NCBI RefSeq assembly: GCF_002160145.1
Contig: NZ_NFKA01000013.1
Coordinates: 1 to 64,000 of the forward strand
DNA: 64,000 nt
Origin: Gemmiger sp. An194
GTDB lineage: Bacteria; Bacillota; Clostridia; Oscillospirales; Ruminococcaceae
Direction of reading: 5' to 3'
Shown here: positions 16,501 to 24,099 of the stretch, piece after piece
How the letters are laid out: each line of letters starts with the position of its first letter
Numbering within the stretch: the first letter of the stretch is position 1
Notes under the pieces: model-generated
Database searches by the model: none
What the model saw: the letters and a program-made list of their open reading frames with translations, nothing else
What the model was told of the DNA's origin: nothing
Translations under genes and position numbers: made by a program

Positions 16501-16994
16501 GGACCCTCCACCTGGCTGCGCCGGTGGTAGCCCGCCGCCAGCAGCCGGGCGGTCAATTCCTTCACCGGGATGGTCATCCCCGGCTTCAAGGTCAGGGTGT
16601 TGGCACAGAATTCCGCTTTCGGCACGGTGTATTGCAGCAGGGCTTCGGCGGGCACGCACACCGCCCGCAGGCGGCCGCCCACCAGATCGCCCAGCACCGC
16701 CAGGCGGCGGTACTCGTATTCTCTGCCCGCTCCCTCAATGGGCCGCAGAAGAAAATCCCGGGGCGGGAAGACCGCGGCCGGCATGCCCAGCGCCTCCAGG
16801 TCCTGGGCAAACCGGGTGGCCTCCGCCTCGCCGGGAGTCACCACCAGCAGGCTGCGGCCGCCGTCTGCCGCCAACTCGCTCAGAATGCGGGCGTGGGCCA
16901 CCGGGGGCATGCCGAACAACGCCGCCGCGCCGGGGGTCTGCAGCGCCGTTTGCAGGCGCTTGTATTCCGCTGTTTGTTTGAAGATCTCGAACAT
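13521..16994 (-). CDS. mfd: Transcription-repair coupling factor
   Basis: The 1157-residue Mfd removes RNA polymerase stalled at DNA damage and recruits UvrA. Domains in order: UvrB-homology modules (about 1-350), the RNA polymerase-interacting CarD/RID domain (about 500-560, SLTDIKPGDYVVHQNHGIGMY), a superfamily 2 translocase with Walker A GDVGVGKTE (near 636-644) and DEEQ box (near 736), and the C-terminal TRCF domain. Length is normal. ATG at 16994 follows AAAGGA. The gene stands alone between non-coding gaps. Confidence 0.97.
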   Translation of the reverse strand: MFEIFKQTAEYKRLQTALQTPGAAALFGMPPVAHARILSELAADGGRSLLVVTPGEAEATRFAQDLEALGMPAAVFPPRDFLLRPIEGAGREYEYRRLAVLGDLVGGRLRAVCVPAEALLQYTVPKAEFCANTLTLKPGMTIPVKELTARLLAAGYHRRSQVEGPGQFSVRGGIVDVFPPDSKAPARAEFWGDEIDTLNSFDILSQRRDDALEKVYISPAREVLFGDAAETAAALRSALAAQKGRRSGAMEKAMEADLAQLDAGLVPEALDKYLGIRYPKPATLLDYFDNAILVLEEPSAIREAHKATQFRRTEEMKGLFEEGLLCPGLDVLYQDLPDLMHAVDSMPSLCCENFARTMPEIKLKDIVNAPAHAHPPFSGEVASLAEDLEPLTRQGYVVELLAGTSRAAAALARDLAAKGFAATAAKDVLPGPGVVAVRPGHLTGGAEFPFAKYALFTSRKAGSADTGKKPAKKKNKDALSSLTDIKPGDYVVHQNHGIGMYTGIQRLEVQGVVKDYLKISYDKGDTLYVPVTQLDLLSRYTAPGDSDKVKLAKLGGTEWAKTRRRVKTAAAEMAQELIELYAKRRQAKGFAFPEDSDWQRDFETRFEYDETGDQLTAAAEIKKDMEKPWPMDRLLCGDVGVGKTEVALRAAFKCIMGGKQCAILAPTTLLAWQHYNGLLARMEAFPVKAGLLSRFRTPTQQKNTLRGLKEGTVDVVVGTHRLLSDDVKFKDLGLVIIDEEQRFGVKHKEKLKEAFIGVDMLTLSATPIPRTLSMAMSGIRDMSTIEEPPVERQPIETYVMEYDRTIVAEAIKKELARGGQVYYLHNRVDSIDACAGMVGQMVPGARIATAHGKMTEEQLSKVWQQLLDGEIDVLVCTTLIETGVDVRNCNTLIIEDSDKMGLAQLYQIRGRVGRSGRKAYAYFTFQRDRVLTDVAAKRLSAIREFTSFGSGFRIAMRDLQIRGAGSLLGQSQHGHMEAVGYDLYVKILNNAIAMAKGEELQPDKSECLIDITVDAYIPERYIAEAAGRIEAYKRIAAIETEEDAQDVLDELIDRYGDVPASVVGLVDISLVRVSAARAGIYEIGQKRDALILYSDTLNAQRIKLAVAALPGRITVNSSAKPYLAVRVASGEKPLDILKQVLNALGPVQESASTAEKA

Positions 16995-17112
16995 GGGGTG
17001 TCCTTTCTGTTTTGTGCCGTTTTCGTGGCAGCACCATTTGCCCCGGCCTGTCTGGGGGCCGGGGGTCCTGCGGGCCGCGCGCCCGCTTTTTTTCGATTCT
17101 ATCTAGATTATA

Positions 17113-17163
17113 AAAGAAAACCGCCGCCGGGGCCAGTCGTTTTTTGCCCCGGGGCGGTTTTCT
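17113..17163 (-). terminator. Terminator of the MFS transporter gene
   Basis: On the minus strand AAAACCGCCCCGGGGC pairs with GCCCCGGCGGCGGTTTT around a 12-base loop, followed by CTTTT. The stem has one mismatch. The 192-bp gap 16995-17186 also holds two direct copies of TTTTTGTATTTTAC (17163-17190). Confidence 0.75.
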
Positions 17164-17186
17164 TTTTGTATTTTACTTTTTGTATT

Positions 17187-18548
17187 TTACTTTTTCTCGT
17201 TCAGGTAGCGGGGCAGCACGAAGAAATACAACCCGCCGCCCACAAAGAAGATCAACAGCAGGCTCAGAATGCCCCAGGGCGCGGCCGCGGTGTCCACCTG
17301 GGCCAGCACCTCTGCACTGGCGGTGGCGCGGGTCAGGCCCATCTTGTTCAGGGCCACACCCGAAGCGATGGCGCTGCTCCAGCCCACCAGGGCCGGGCCC
17401 ATGATGGCACTGAACTTGCCAAAGATATCGTAGAAGCCGAAGAACTCACCGCTGCGCTTTTTGTCCGGGATCATCTTGCCGAACATGCTGCGGCTCAGCG
17501 CCTGGATGCCGCCCTGGCTGGTGGCCACCATGATGGCCATCACCCAGAACTGCCAGACCTCACGCAGGAAGAAGCCGAAGATGGTCACGCCCACATAGAT
17601 GCAGATGCCCACGCCCACCATGGTGCGGGCACCGAATTTCTCGCTGGCCTTGATGTACAGCAGGCAGAAGGGCAGGCCCAGCACCTGCACCAGCAGCAGC
17701 GCCAGCAGCATGCTGGTGGAATCCAGACCCAGGGTATCGCCGTAGCTGGTGGACATATGAATGATGGTATTCACGCCGTCGATGTAGAAGAAGTAGGCGA
17801 TCAGATACACGAACATGGCCTTGTGATGGAAGATCTCCTTCACGGTACTCCCCAGGCCCCGCAGCGCGTGGCCCACAGCGCCCTTGGTCTTTTCGTTGTA
17901 GCTCTTCTGCTCCACGTTTTTCAGCAGAGGGATGCTGAATACCAGCCACCACACGGCGGTCAGGCCGAAGGCAAAGGACAAACAGAACAGCATCTTATCG
18001 CTGCCCAGCACCAGGTTCAAAATCAGAAATGCCAGCAGCGGGATGGTGGAGCCGCCGATGTAGCCCATGCCGTAGCCCATGGTGGACACCTTGTCCATCC
18101 GGTCCTCGGTGGTCACATCGTTCAAAAAGCTGTCGTAATAAAGGTTCGCGCCCGCGAAACCGATGGTGGACAGGATGTACAGCGCCAGCACCGCCATACC
18201 CACCTTTTCCGCCATGCCCGGCTCCATGAAGTCCATCATGGGGGTGACGGCCATCAGCGCGCAGGACACAACGCCCACCAGCATAAAGCCCACAAACAGC
18301 TTTTTGCGCATGCCCTTGAAGTCACCGAACACGCCCAGCACCGGAGCCAGCAGCGCCACGATGGCCATGGCCGCACTGGTGGCGTAGCCCCAGGTGCTCA
18401 TGCCGGAAGCAGAGTCCGCCATATAGCCCACGACCGTATTGTAGAAGATGGGCAGGATGGTGACCACGATCACCGAATGGGCGCTGTTGGCCCAATCGTA
18501 CATCATCCAGCTTTTTTCTTCCCTGGTATATCCTTTGAGCAGTTTCAT
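17187..18548 (-). CDS. MFS transporter, UMF1 (Atg22-like) family
   Basis: The 453-residue protein has about 12 membrane helices and the UMF1 hallmark SWMMYDWANSAHS near the N terminus. ATG at 18548 follows AAAGGTGAG; upstream in-frame codons reach into the promoter. The family is related to the yeast vacuolar amino-acid effluxer Atg22, but bacterial substrates are not known. Central segments (GFYDIFGKFSAIMGPALVGW) match the family. It is monocistronic, with its own promoter and terminator. Confidence 0.85.
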   Translation of the reverse strand: MKLLKGYTREEKSWMMYDWANSAHSVIVVTILPIFYNTVVGYMADSASGMSTWGYATSAAMAIVALLAPVLGVFGDFKGMRKKLFVGFMLVGVVSCALMAVTPMMDFMEPGMAEKVGMAVLALYILSTIGFAGANLYYDSFLNDVTTEDRMDKVSTMGYGMGYIGGSTIPLLAFLILNLVLGSDKMLFCLSFAFGLTAVWWLVFSIPLLKNVEQKSYNEKTKGAVGHALRGLGSTVKEIFHHKAMFVYLIAYFFYIDGVNTIIHMSTSYGDTLGLDSTSMLLALLLVQVLGLPFCLLYIKASEKFGARTMVGVGICIYVGVTIFGFFLREVWQFWVMAIMVATSQGGIQALSRSMFGKMIPDKKRSGEFFGFYDIFGKFSAIMGPALVGWSSAIASGVALNKMGLTRATASAEVLAQVDTAAAPWGILSLLLIFFVGGGLYFFVLPRYLNEKK

Positions 18549-18618
18549 TTTTCTCACCTTTCCACCGGGCCAAAATCGGCTCCGGCAACTGTTCAAACTT
18601 TTGAAGTAATCCATGTTC

Positions 18619-18647
18619 AGTGTAGCACGGGGCGGTCCAAAGTACAA
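18619..18647 (-). promoter_or_regulatory. Promoter of the MFS transporter
   Basis: On the minus strand -35 TTGTAC (18642-18647) and -10 TACACT (18619-18624) are 17 bases apart, about 65 bases before the start codon. Confidence 0.6.
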
Positions 18648-18701
18648 CCAAAAACCATTTTACAAATACGTTTATTTTTTAACAGATCAATCTCTCGCCG
18701 T

Positions 18702-18730
18702 TTGACATTGGCTGCGGGATATTGTATCGT
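18702..18730 (+). promoter_or_regulatory. Promoter of the vanW-dlt-like cluster
   Basis: -35 TTGACA (18702-18707) and -10 TATCGT (18725-18730) are 17 bases apart, 50 bases upstream of the first gene. Confidence 0.6.
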
Positions 18731-18780
18731 AAGCTTATACGTTTCCCGGGTGCCCCGGAAAACTGCAAGGAGGAACTGCC

Positions 18781-19656
18781 ATGGCGCGGCGCAAGCTGTT
18801 TTGTGAATACGGGCCGGTGTGCTACCAGCTCTCGCTGCGCAAGGAACGGCTTTTGCGCCACACAAAGGATATGGTGAGCCGCCAGCGGTTTGCCTCTGCC
18901 CGGCAGGCCGAACCGCTGCCCGCTCTGGTGAAGGGGCACTGCTCGGTGATCCGCCGCAAGCTGGCCGGGGTGGACCCCGCATTGCAGGAGGGCAAGGCCC
19001 AAAACCTTATGCTGGCCGCCGCGAAGGTGAACGGGCTGATCATCGCTCCCGGCGAGACCTTTTCCTTCTGGCGCACAGTGGGCAATGCCACCCGCCGCAA
19101 GGGCTACCGGGAGGGGCTGACCATCTCCGGCGGCAAGCTGGGCCGGGGCATCGGCGGCGGGCTGTGCCAGCTGGCGAATCTGATCCACTGGCTGGTGCTG
19201 AACAGCCCCCTCACCGTCACCGAGCTGCACCACCATTCCGATGCCCTGTTCCCGGATGAGCGGCGCACCGTGCCCTTTGGCACCGGCACCTCGGTATTTT
19301 ACAACAATGTGGACTACCGCTTTCGCAACGACACCGACCAGCCGGTGCAGCTTCTCATCTGGCTGCGGGAGGACGAGCTCTGCGGCGAGCTGCGAAGCCT
19401 GCAGCCCTTCCCCTGCCGCTACCGGCTGGTGGAGGAAAACAGTCACTACGCCCGCCTGGAGGACGGCTACTACCGCCTGAGCCAGGTGTACAAGCTCACC
19501 ATCGACCGGGCAACCGGCACAGTGCTGCGCCGGGACCTGATCCTGGACAACCGGTCCCGGGTGCTGTTTGACCCGGCGCTGATCCCGCCTGAAGAACTGC
19601 GCGAAGAGGACGGTGGCCGCTGGTGCTGCCCTATGCAAAAGGAGAATCCCCTGTGA
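18781..19656 (+). CDS. VanW family protein
   Basis: The 291-residue protein matches the VanW family, named for a gene of the vanB glycopeptide-resistance cluster but without known activity. The core GETFSFWRTVGNATRRKGYREGLTISGGKLGRGIGGGLCQLANLIH (about 95-138) is the VanW signature. There is no signal peptide or membrane segment. ATG at 18781 follows AAGGAGG. Its stop overlaps the start of the adenylation enzyme gene, so the two are translationally coupled, which suggests a joint role in envelope modification. No vanH/A/X genes are near, so resistance is not implied. Confidence 0.88.
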   Translation: MARRKLFCEYGPVCYQLSLRKERLLRHTKDMVSRQRFASARQAEPLPALVKGHCSVIRRKLAGVDPALQEGKAQNLMLAAAKVNGLIIAPGETFSFWRTVGNATRRKGYREGLTISGGKLGRGIGGGLCQLANLIHWLVLNSPLTVTELHHHSDALFPDERRTVPFGTGTSVFYNNVDYRFRNDTDQPVQLLIWLREDELCGELRSLQPFPCRYRLVEENSHYARLEDGYYRLSQVYKLTIDRATGTVLRRDLILDNRSRVLFDPALIPPEELREEDGGRWCCPMQKENPL

Positions 19657-21152
19657 AGGAACCTGTCAACTGGAACGATCCTGTAACACGCTGCGCCAAA
19701 AGCCCCCATCTGCCCGCCTACGAAAGCGGAGGATGGGGGCTTAGCTACGGTCAGCTGCTCACCCGGGCCCGGGTGCTGGCCGCCGCGCTGGAGCAGCTTT
19801 GGCCGGGCGAAGGTCCGGTGCTTCTTTATGGTCACAAGCAGCCCGCCCTGCCGGTGGGCATGCTGGCCTGCCTGCTGGCGGGCCGGGCCTATGTGCCCTG
19901 TGACGAGAGCTGGCCCGCCGCCCGGGTGGAGGCAGTCTTCCGCCAGGCGAGCGCGTCTGCCCTGCTGTTTGCGGACGAAGCCCCCGCCCCCTGGCCGGAG
20001 CAGCTGCCCGCCGCGCCCCTCTGGCCCATGAGCGAGCCGGGCATCGCAGAACCGCTGACCGCGCCCCGGCCCTGCGACCCGGAGCAGATCGCCTACATCC
20101 TGTTTTCCTCCGGCAGCACCGGCCAGCCCAAGGGCATCCCGGTGCCCCGCCGGGCTCTGGCGAACTTCGCCCGCTGGCTCACCGCCCGGCCCGGTCTGGC
20201 CCTTGCCCCCGGTGAAACGGTGGTGGGGCAGGCGGCCTTTTCCTTCGATCTCTCGCTGGCGGACCTGACCCTCGCCTTCTGCGGGCAGGGGCGGCTGGTG
20301 AGCCTGACTCGAGAGGAGCTGGCCGACCCGGCCCTGCTGTTCCAGAGGCTTTCGGCCAGCGGCGCGGCGGTGCTGGTCTGCACCCCCACCTTTCTGGAGC
20401 TGTGCCTGTGCGACAAGGACTTTTCTCCCGTGTTGATGCCAAAACTGCGGGCGGTGTTCTGCTGCGGCGAGGTGCTGCCGCGGTCTGGGGCGGAAAAATT
20501 CCTGGCCCGCTTCCCCGGCGCATCCCTGCTGAACGCCTACGGTCCCACCGAGGCCGCCTGCGCGGTGTGCGCGGTGAACGCCGCCGACGCTCTGACCACT
20601 TTCAGGGAAGGTCCCCTGCCGGTGGGCCTTGTGGAAGACGCCGCGGTGGAGATCGCCGCTCTCAGCCCGGAGGGCACAGTGCTGTCCGAAGGTGAGGCCG
20701 GCGAGCTGGCCCTGCGGGGCGAAAGTGTGTTTTCCGGCTACCTGCCCGGCAGCGGCGACGCCCGGTTTTCCGGCGAATGGTACCACACCGGCGACAGCGG
20801 CTTTGTGAAGGACGGCCATATCTGGTGCACCGGACGGCTGGACGATCAGCTGAAATACTGCGGCTGGCGCATCGAGCCCGGCGAGGTGGAGGCCGCGCTG
20901 CGCACCCTGCCCGGCGTGGAACGGGCGGCGGTGCTGCCCCAGCGCACACCGGACGGCCGGGTGCGCCGCATCTGCGCCTTTTTGCAGGCCGAGGAGAGTG
21001 CCCGCCTGCCGGACGAGGAAGCCCGCCGCCTGCTGGCTTTGCGGCTACCGGCTTACATGCTGCCCGGCCGTTTTGTCTGGCTGGACGCGCTGCCGGTGAC
21101 CGAAAACGGCAAATGCGACCGGGCACGCCTGACCCGGGAATTTCTGCTTTGA
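19653..21152 (+). CDS. dltA: DltA-like amino-acid adenylation enzyme (D-alanine--carrier protein ligase type)
   Basis: The 499-residue AMP-forming enzyme has the P-loop SSGSTGQPKG (about 151-160), the A5 motif NAYGPTEAACAV, the A7-A8 block WYHTGDSG...GRLDDQLKYCGWRIEPGEVE and the C-terminal lysine motif PVTENGKCDR. These are the features of D-alanine-activating DltA proteins. GTG at 19653 follows AAAAGGAG and overlaps the vanW stop. The carrier protein gene follows directly. Teichoic acid D-alanylation is the family role; since dltB and dltD are missing here, another acyl acceptor is possible. Confidence 0.85.
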   Translation: MKEPVNWNDPVTRCAKSPHLPAYESGGWGLSYGQLLTRARVLAAALEQLWPGEGPVLLYGHKQPALPVGMLACLLAGRAYVPCDESWPAARVEAVFRQASASALLFADEAPAPWPEQLPAAPLWPMSEPGIAEPLTAPRPCDPEQIAYILFSSGSTGQPKGIPVPRRALANFARWLTARPGLALAPGETVVGQAAFSFDLSLADLTLAFCGQGRLVSLTREELADPALLFQRLSASGAAVLVCTPTFLELCLCDKDFSPVLMPKLRAVFCCGEVLPRSGAEKFLARFPGASLLNAYGPTEAACAVCAVNAADALTTFREGPLPVGLVEDAAVEIAALSPEGTVLSEGEAGELALRGESVFSGYLPGSGDARFSGEWYHTGDSGFVKDGHIWCTGRLDDQLKYCGWRIEPGEVEAALRTLPGVERAAVLPQRTPDGRVRRICAFLQAEESARLPDEEARRLLALRLPAYMLPGRFVWLDALPVTENGKCDRARLTREFLL

Positions 21153-21175
21153 GCGCAAAAAAGGAGGCATATCTG

Positions 21176-21409
21176 ATGCAGCTTTCCGACGATGTGATCC
21201 TGAACCTGATCGCCAGTGTCTGCGGCACGCCCCGGGCGCTGGAGGACGGCGTGGACCTGATTGAGAGCGGGCTGATGGATTCCCTTGCCCGCATCACCCT
21301 GTTCGAGGGGCTGGAGGACCTGGGCGTGGAGCTCTCGCCCACCCAGCTTTCCCCCGACGCGCTGCGCAGCGCCCGGTCCATTCTGGCTGCTGTGCGCGAA
21401 GCACTGTAA
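21176..21409 (+). CDS. dltC: DltC-like acyl carrier protein
   Basis: The 77-residue carrier protein has the phosphopantetheine site in GLMDSL (Ser36), preceded by DLIESG as in DltC. ATG at 21176 follows AAGGAGG by ten bases. It would accept an aminoacyl group from the adjacent adenylation enzyme. The gene lies 23 bases after dltA and before a GtrA-like gene. A general fatty-acid ACP is less likely given the DltC-type motif (D-S-L-A-R) and the neighbour. Confidence 0.85.
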   Translation: MQLSDDVILNLIASVCGTPRALEDGVDLIESGLMDSLARITLFEGLEDLGVELSPTQLSPDALRSARSILAAVREAL

Positions 21410-21439
21410 CCCTGTTATTTTTATGGAGTGAACAATCTG

Positions 21440-21868
21440 ATGCATTCTTCAATTTCTCAGACACCCGCCGCCGAAACGCGCGGCTGGCGCACCTTTGTAC
21501 CCTTCGCGGCCTCCTCGCTGGTTTCCTCCGGGATGGATCTGGGGGCGTTCTGGCTGCTGTGCTGCGCGCTGCGGCCCTACCTGCCCGAGGCGGTCTACAT
21601 CACCGCCGCAACCATTGCGGCGCGGGTGCTCTCCAGCCTGATGAACTACCTGATCAACTATTTCTTTGTGTTCCAGAGCCGGACCGCCCACCAGCGCAGC
21701 GCCACCCTTTACACCATCCTCACTGTGCTCAAGACTCTGGCCAGCGCCTTTCTGGTGGCGCTGCTGGTCTCGCTGCTCCCGGGTCTGCCGGAGCTGGGAG
21801 CAAAAATTCCTGTGGACGTGGCACTGTTCGTCATCAACTATCTGATTCAGAACGCCTTCGTCTACTGA
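21440..21868 (+). CDS. GtrA family membrane protein
   Basis: The 142-residue protein has four membrane helices and the GtrA pattern (FVPFAASSLVSSGMDLGAFWLL...SSLMNYLINYFFVFQ...VINYLIQNAFVY). GtrA-like proteins are thought to move lipid-linked sugars such as undecaprenyl-phosphate-glucose across the membrane. ATG at 21440 is 12 bases after GGAG; a GTG at 21428 is too close to it. Being last in the vanW-dltA-dltC cluster suggests a sugar or lipid carrier step in the same envelope modification. Confidence 0.85.
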   Translation: MHSSISQTPAAETRGWRTFVPFAASSLVSSGMDLGAFWLLCCALRPYLPEAVYITAATIAARVLSSLMNYLINYFFVFQSRTAHQRSATLYTILTVLKTLASAFLVALLVSLLPGLPELGAKIPVDVALFVINYLIQNAFVY

Positions 21869-21882
21869 TCATCAAAAAGGAA

Positions 21883-21930
21883 GCCCCGCCGGGCATGCGT
21901 TTTCGCACAGCCCGGCGGGGCTTTTGTTAT
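21883..21930. terminator. Bidirectional terminator between gtrA-like gene and the sigma-factor operon
   Basis: The 12-bp stem GCCCCGCCGGGC/GCCCGGCGGGGC is followed by TTTTG on the plus strand and by TTCCTTTTT on the minus strand, so it serves both convergent units. Confidence 0.85.
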
Positions 21931-21948
21931 TTTTCCGTTTTTCGGGGC

Positions 21949-22914
21949 TCAGCCGTTCTCAACAGCAGTTGTTTCCTCCGTGACGGTCTCGGCGGATTCC
22001 TCAAGAGCGCTCTCCACGGAATCCTCCTCCGGCTGGGGCTCCTGCTGGTCGTTCTGCGCCTTTTGGGCCAGATACGCATCCAGCTCTTCCTTCTCCCACC
22101 AGCTGTACTGGTCATCCTCCCAGTAGCGCACCATGTGGGTCACCTGACCGGCCAGCTCCTGGGCGCTGGCATTCATCTGGAACGGACCGCCGATCTGCAG
22201 CTCCCACTGATCGTCGCCGTGTTCCGTGTGGAAATCCACCTGGTCCACACCCAGCTCCTGCAGGGCGGGCAGCGTCTGTGCACAAACCTCGGCAAAGGTA
22301 TTCTCGTCCGCGTAGGTCCCGGCCAGAGTCAGGTTCAGCCGCACCAGATCCTCGCTCTTCAGATCCGCCAGCGTCATATCCTTGTCGAACTCCATCCGGT
22401 TCAGATCCACATAGCTGTAACCGTCCAGCACAATACCGGTGGGCAGCTTCTCATATACCTGCTGCTCCAGCTCCTGCTCCAGCCGCTGCTGGGTGTATTC
22501 CCGGTCCGGCCCGTAATAGCGCAGCAGAACGGGCACCGTGGCCGCACTCATGCTGGCGCAGATGAGCACAAAGCAAACAAACATGCTCAGCAGATCGTAT
22601 TTCAGCTGGGCGTCACCCTTGCGGGCATTGGCCCACAGCACCTCCACGCCCAGCGCCACCAGCACCAGCGGGGCCAGCTTTGCCGCCGTGAGCAGCGGGA
22701 AGTTTTGCAGCATCAGGCTGGCAGCAATGCAGCCGCCGGTGAGGATCAGCGCGACGCCCAGGGTGAAAAATCCTACCCGGCGCACCTTGGGCTGAGCGGG
22801 GCGGGGCATTTTGTCCCGCCGGGGCTGCCGGGTGTATTCCGGCGCCGCAGCCTGCTCTGTTGCCTGTGTGTTTTCTTCCATGGGAGTCATGGGTTCAAAA
22901 TCTATATGGTTCAT
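21949..22914 (-). CDS. Membrane protein of unknown function in an ECF sigma operon
   Basis: The 321-residue protein has a disordered polar N terminus (about 1-45), three to four hydrophobic segments (about 47-70, 79-95, 108-130) and a soluble C-terminal region (about 140-270) with a LAGTYADENTFAEVCAQTLPAL segment, then a Glu-rich tail (about 285-321). I recognise no family. It is the last gene of an operon with a sigma factor, an anti-sigma factor and a TM2-like protein, so it is probably part of an envelope stress or sensing unit. Confidence 0.55.
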   Translation of the reverse strand: MNHIDFEPMTPMEENTQATEQAAAPEYTRQPRRDKMPRPAQPKVRRVGFFTLGVALILTGGCIAASLMLQNFPLLTAAKLAPLVLVALGVEVLWANARKGDAQLKYDLLSMFVCFVLICASMSAATVPVLLRYYGPDREYTQQRLEQELEQQVYEKLPTGIVLDGYSYVDLNRMEFDKDMTLADLKSEDLVRLNLTLAGTYADENTFAEVCAQTLPALQELGVDQVDFHTEHGDDQWELQIGGPFQMNASAQELAGQVTHMVRYWEDDQYSWWEKEELDAYLAQKAQNDQQEPQPEEDSVESALEESAETVTEETTAVENG

Positions 22915-22928
22915 TGCCTGTTCCTCCC

Positions 22929-23498
22929 TTACTCGCCCTTGTATTCGGTGAAGTCCTCATCCAGCCCCTGGGGCAGCTCGCCGCCCTTCTGGATGCCGAA
23001 GCCCCGGATCAGGCGAACACCCGCATACACAAACACCACCGATACCGCCAGCGTGGGCAGGTTGTTGATGAGAGAGCGCACCGCATTCACCACCGGGTTG
23101 TCGTAGCCGAAGATGTCGGCTAGGTCCCACACCCAGGGATAGATAAAGTTGGAGTACAGGCCCCACACGCCCAGCAGCACCAGGCCCCAGCCCACCAGAT
23201 TGTGGCGCTGCATGGCCAGCCGGGCCAAACCCTTCAGCTCATCCAGATTGAACTGGTAATCGTCCGGCGGACAGATGCCCATCTTCAGCTGGCTGCGCAG
23301 GTTCAGCGAATCGAAAAAGCTGTACATATACACCACGGCGGCAAACACCGCGATGGGTCCGAACAATCCCGCTCCCAAAGCGATGAGCAGTACAAAGGCC
23401 GTCACCTGAGAAAGGCCGCGCTTCATGTATCCCTGATACATCTGCCCCGCGCCCGGGATAAAGGAAAAGCAAAAGGTCAAAAATCCATTTTTGATCAT
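22929..23498 (-). CDS. TM2-like/DUF-type membrane protein in an ECF sigma operon
   Basis: The chosen ATG at 23498 is 11 bases after GGGAG and gives 189 residues starting MIKNGFLTFCFSFIPGAGQMYQGYMKRG, a segment like the TM2 domain (GxGQxYxGxxxxG). An ATG 18 bases upstream has no ribosome site. Four hydrophobic segments follow, and the C terminus is acidic. Its neighbours are the anti-sigma gene (32-base gap) and another membrane protein. The function is unknown; the operon context points to envelope sensing. Confidence 0.6.
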   Translation of the reverse strand: MIKNGFLTFCFSFIPGAGQMYQGYMKRGLSQVTAFVLLIALGAGLFGPIAVFAAVVYMYSFFDSLNLRSQLKMGICPPDDYQFNLDELKGLARLAMQRHNLVGWGLVLLGVWGLYSNFIYPWVWDLADIFGYDNPVVNAVRSLINNLPTLAVSVVFVYAGVRLIRGFGIQKGGELPQGLDEDFTEYKGE

Positions 23499-23529
23499 AT
23501 TGTCACACGCTCCCATTCAGTCGTTTTAA

Positions 23530-24099
23530 TCAGTTTTCATTCCGGTCAAGGAACTGGCTCAGCCATTGGCCCAGGCCACCATCGGTTTCCTGCTCCGGTT
23601 CCTCATCCGGCTCATCGTCCGGCTCATCCAGCTGATGGATATTGTCGGGCCGGTGCTCCGGGCCAAGGCCGTTGTCCGGCCGGTTGGGCTTGCCCTCAAT
23701 GCGCTCCAGCAGCTGACCCAGCGGGCCGGGCTGCTGCTCCTGTGCGGTCTGCTCCAGGGCGGGCGGCTGAACGGCCAGTGCCTCCATCGCGCCGCCAAAC
23801 ACCCCGCTGTACCACAGGCCCGCGGTGATGACCACCGCAGCAGCCGCGGCCGCGTACCGGTTCCAGGCGATCTTCACTGCCCGGCGGCGCAGCCTGCGCA
23901 TCACCGGCAGGGTCACATCCTGCTCCGGCTCCTCCAGCACATCCCCGGTGAGCAGTGCAGTATATCGCGCCAGGCACTCGTCGCAGAAGCTCAGGTGCTC
24001 CGCGGCTTCCAGCCGCTGCATCTCATCCAGCATTCCGTCGATGAGGGCCTGCAGTCCCTCGTCGCTCAGATGGCCGGTTTGTAAAAACAGTTCCGTCAT
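23530..24099 (-). CDS. Anti-sigma factor with N-terminal zinc finger
   Basis: The 189-residue protein has the zinc-binding anti-sigma motif HxxxCxxC (H35, C39, C42 in HLSFCDEC), one membrane helix (about 81-100, AAAAAVVITAGLWYSGVFGG) and a Pro/Glu/Asp-rich outer tail (PDDEPDEEPEQE). It should hold the ECF sigma factor at the membrane until a signal releases it. Its start overlaps the sigma gene stop by four bases, the usual coupling of such pairs. Confidence 0.88.
   Translation of the reverse strand: MTELFLQTGHLSDEGLQALIDGMLDEMQRLEAAEHLSFCDECLARYTALLTGDVLEEPEQDVTLPVMRRLRRRAVKIAWNRYAAAAAAVVITAGLWYSGVFGGAMEALAVQPPALEQTAQEQQPGPLGQLLERIEGKPNRPDNGLGPEHRPDNIHQLDEPDDEPDEEPEQETDGGLGQWLSQFLDRNEN

Noticed and set aside
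17160-17190. Direct repeats TTTTTGTATTTTAC as a regulatory element
   Set aside because: Two short copies just after a terminator and next to a stop codon; most likely slippage in A/T-rich sequence.
13461-18806. Long plus-strand frames of 749 and 977 residues opposite mfd and the MFS gene
   Set aside because: Antisense shadows of high-GC genes: composition is skewed to Gly, His and Gln and no motif is present.
18781-21868. VanW taken as vancomycin resistance
   Set aside because: No vanH, vanA/B-type ligase, vanX or vanRS is nearby; ddl at 59782 is an ordinary D-Ala-D-Ala ligase.
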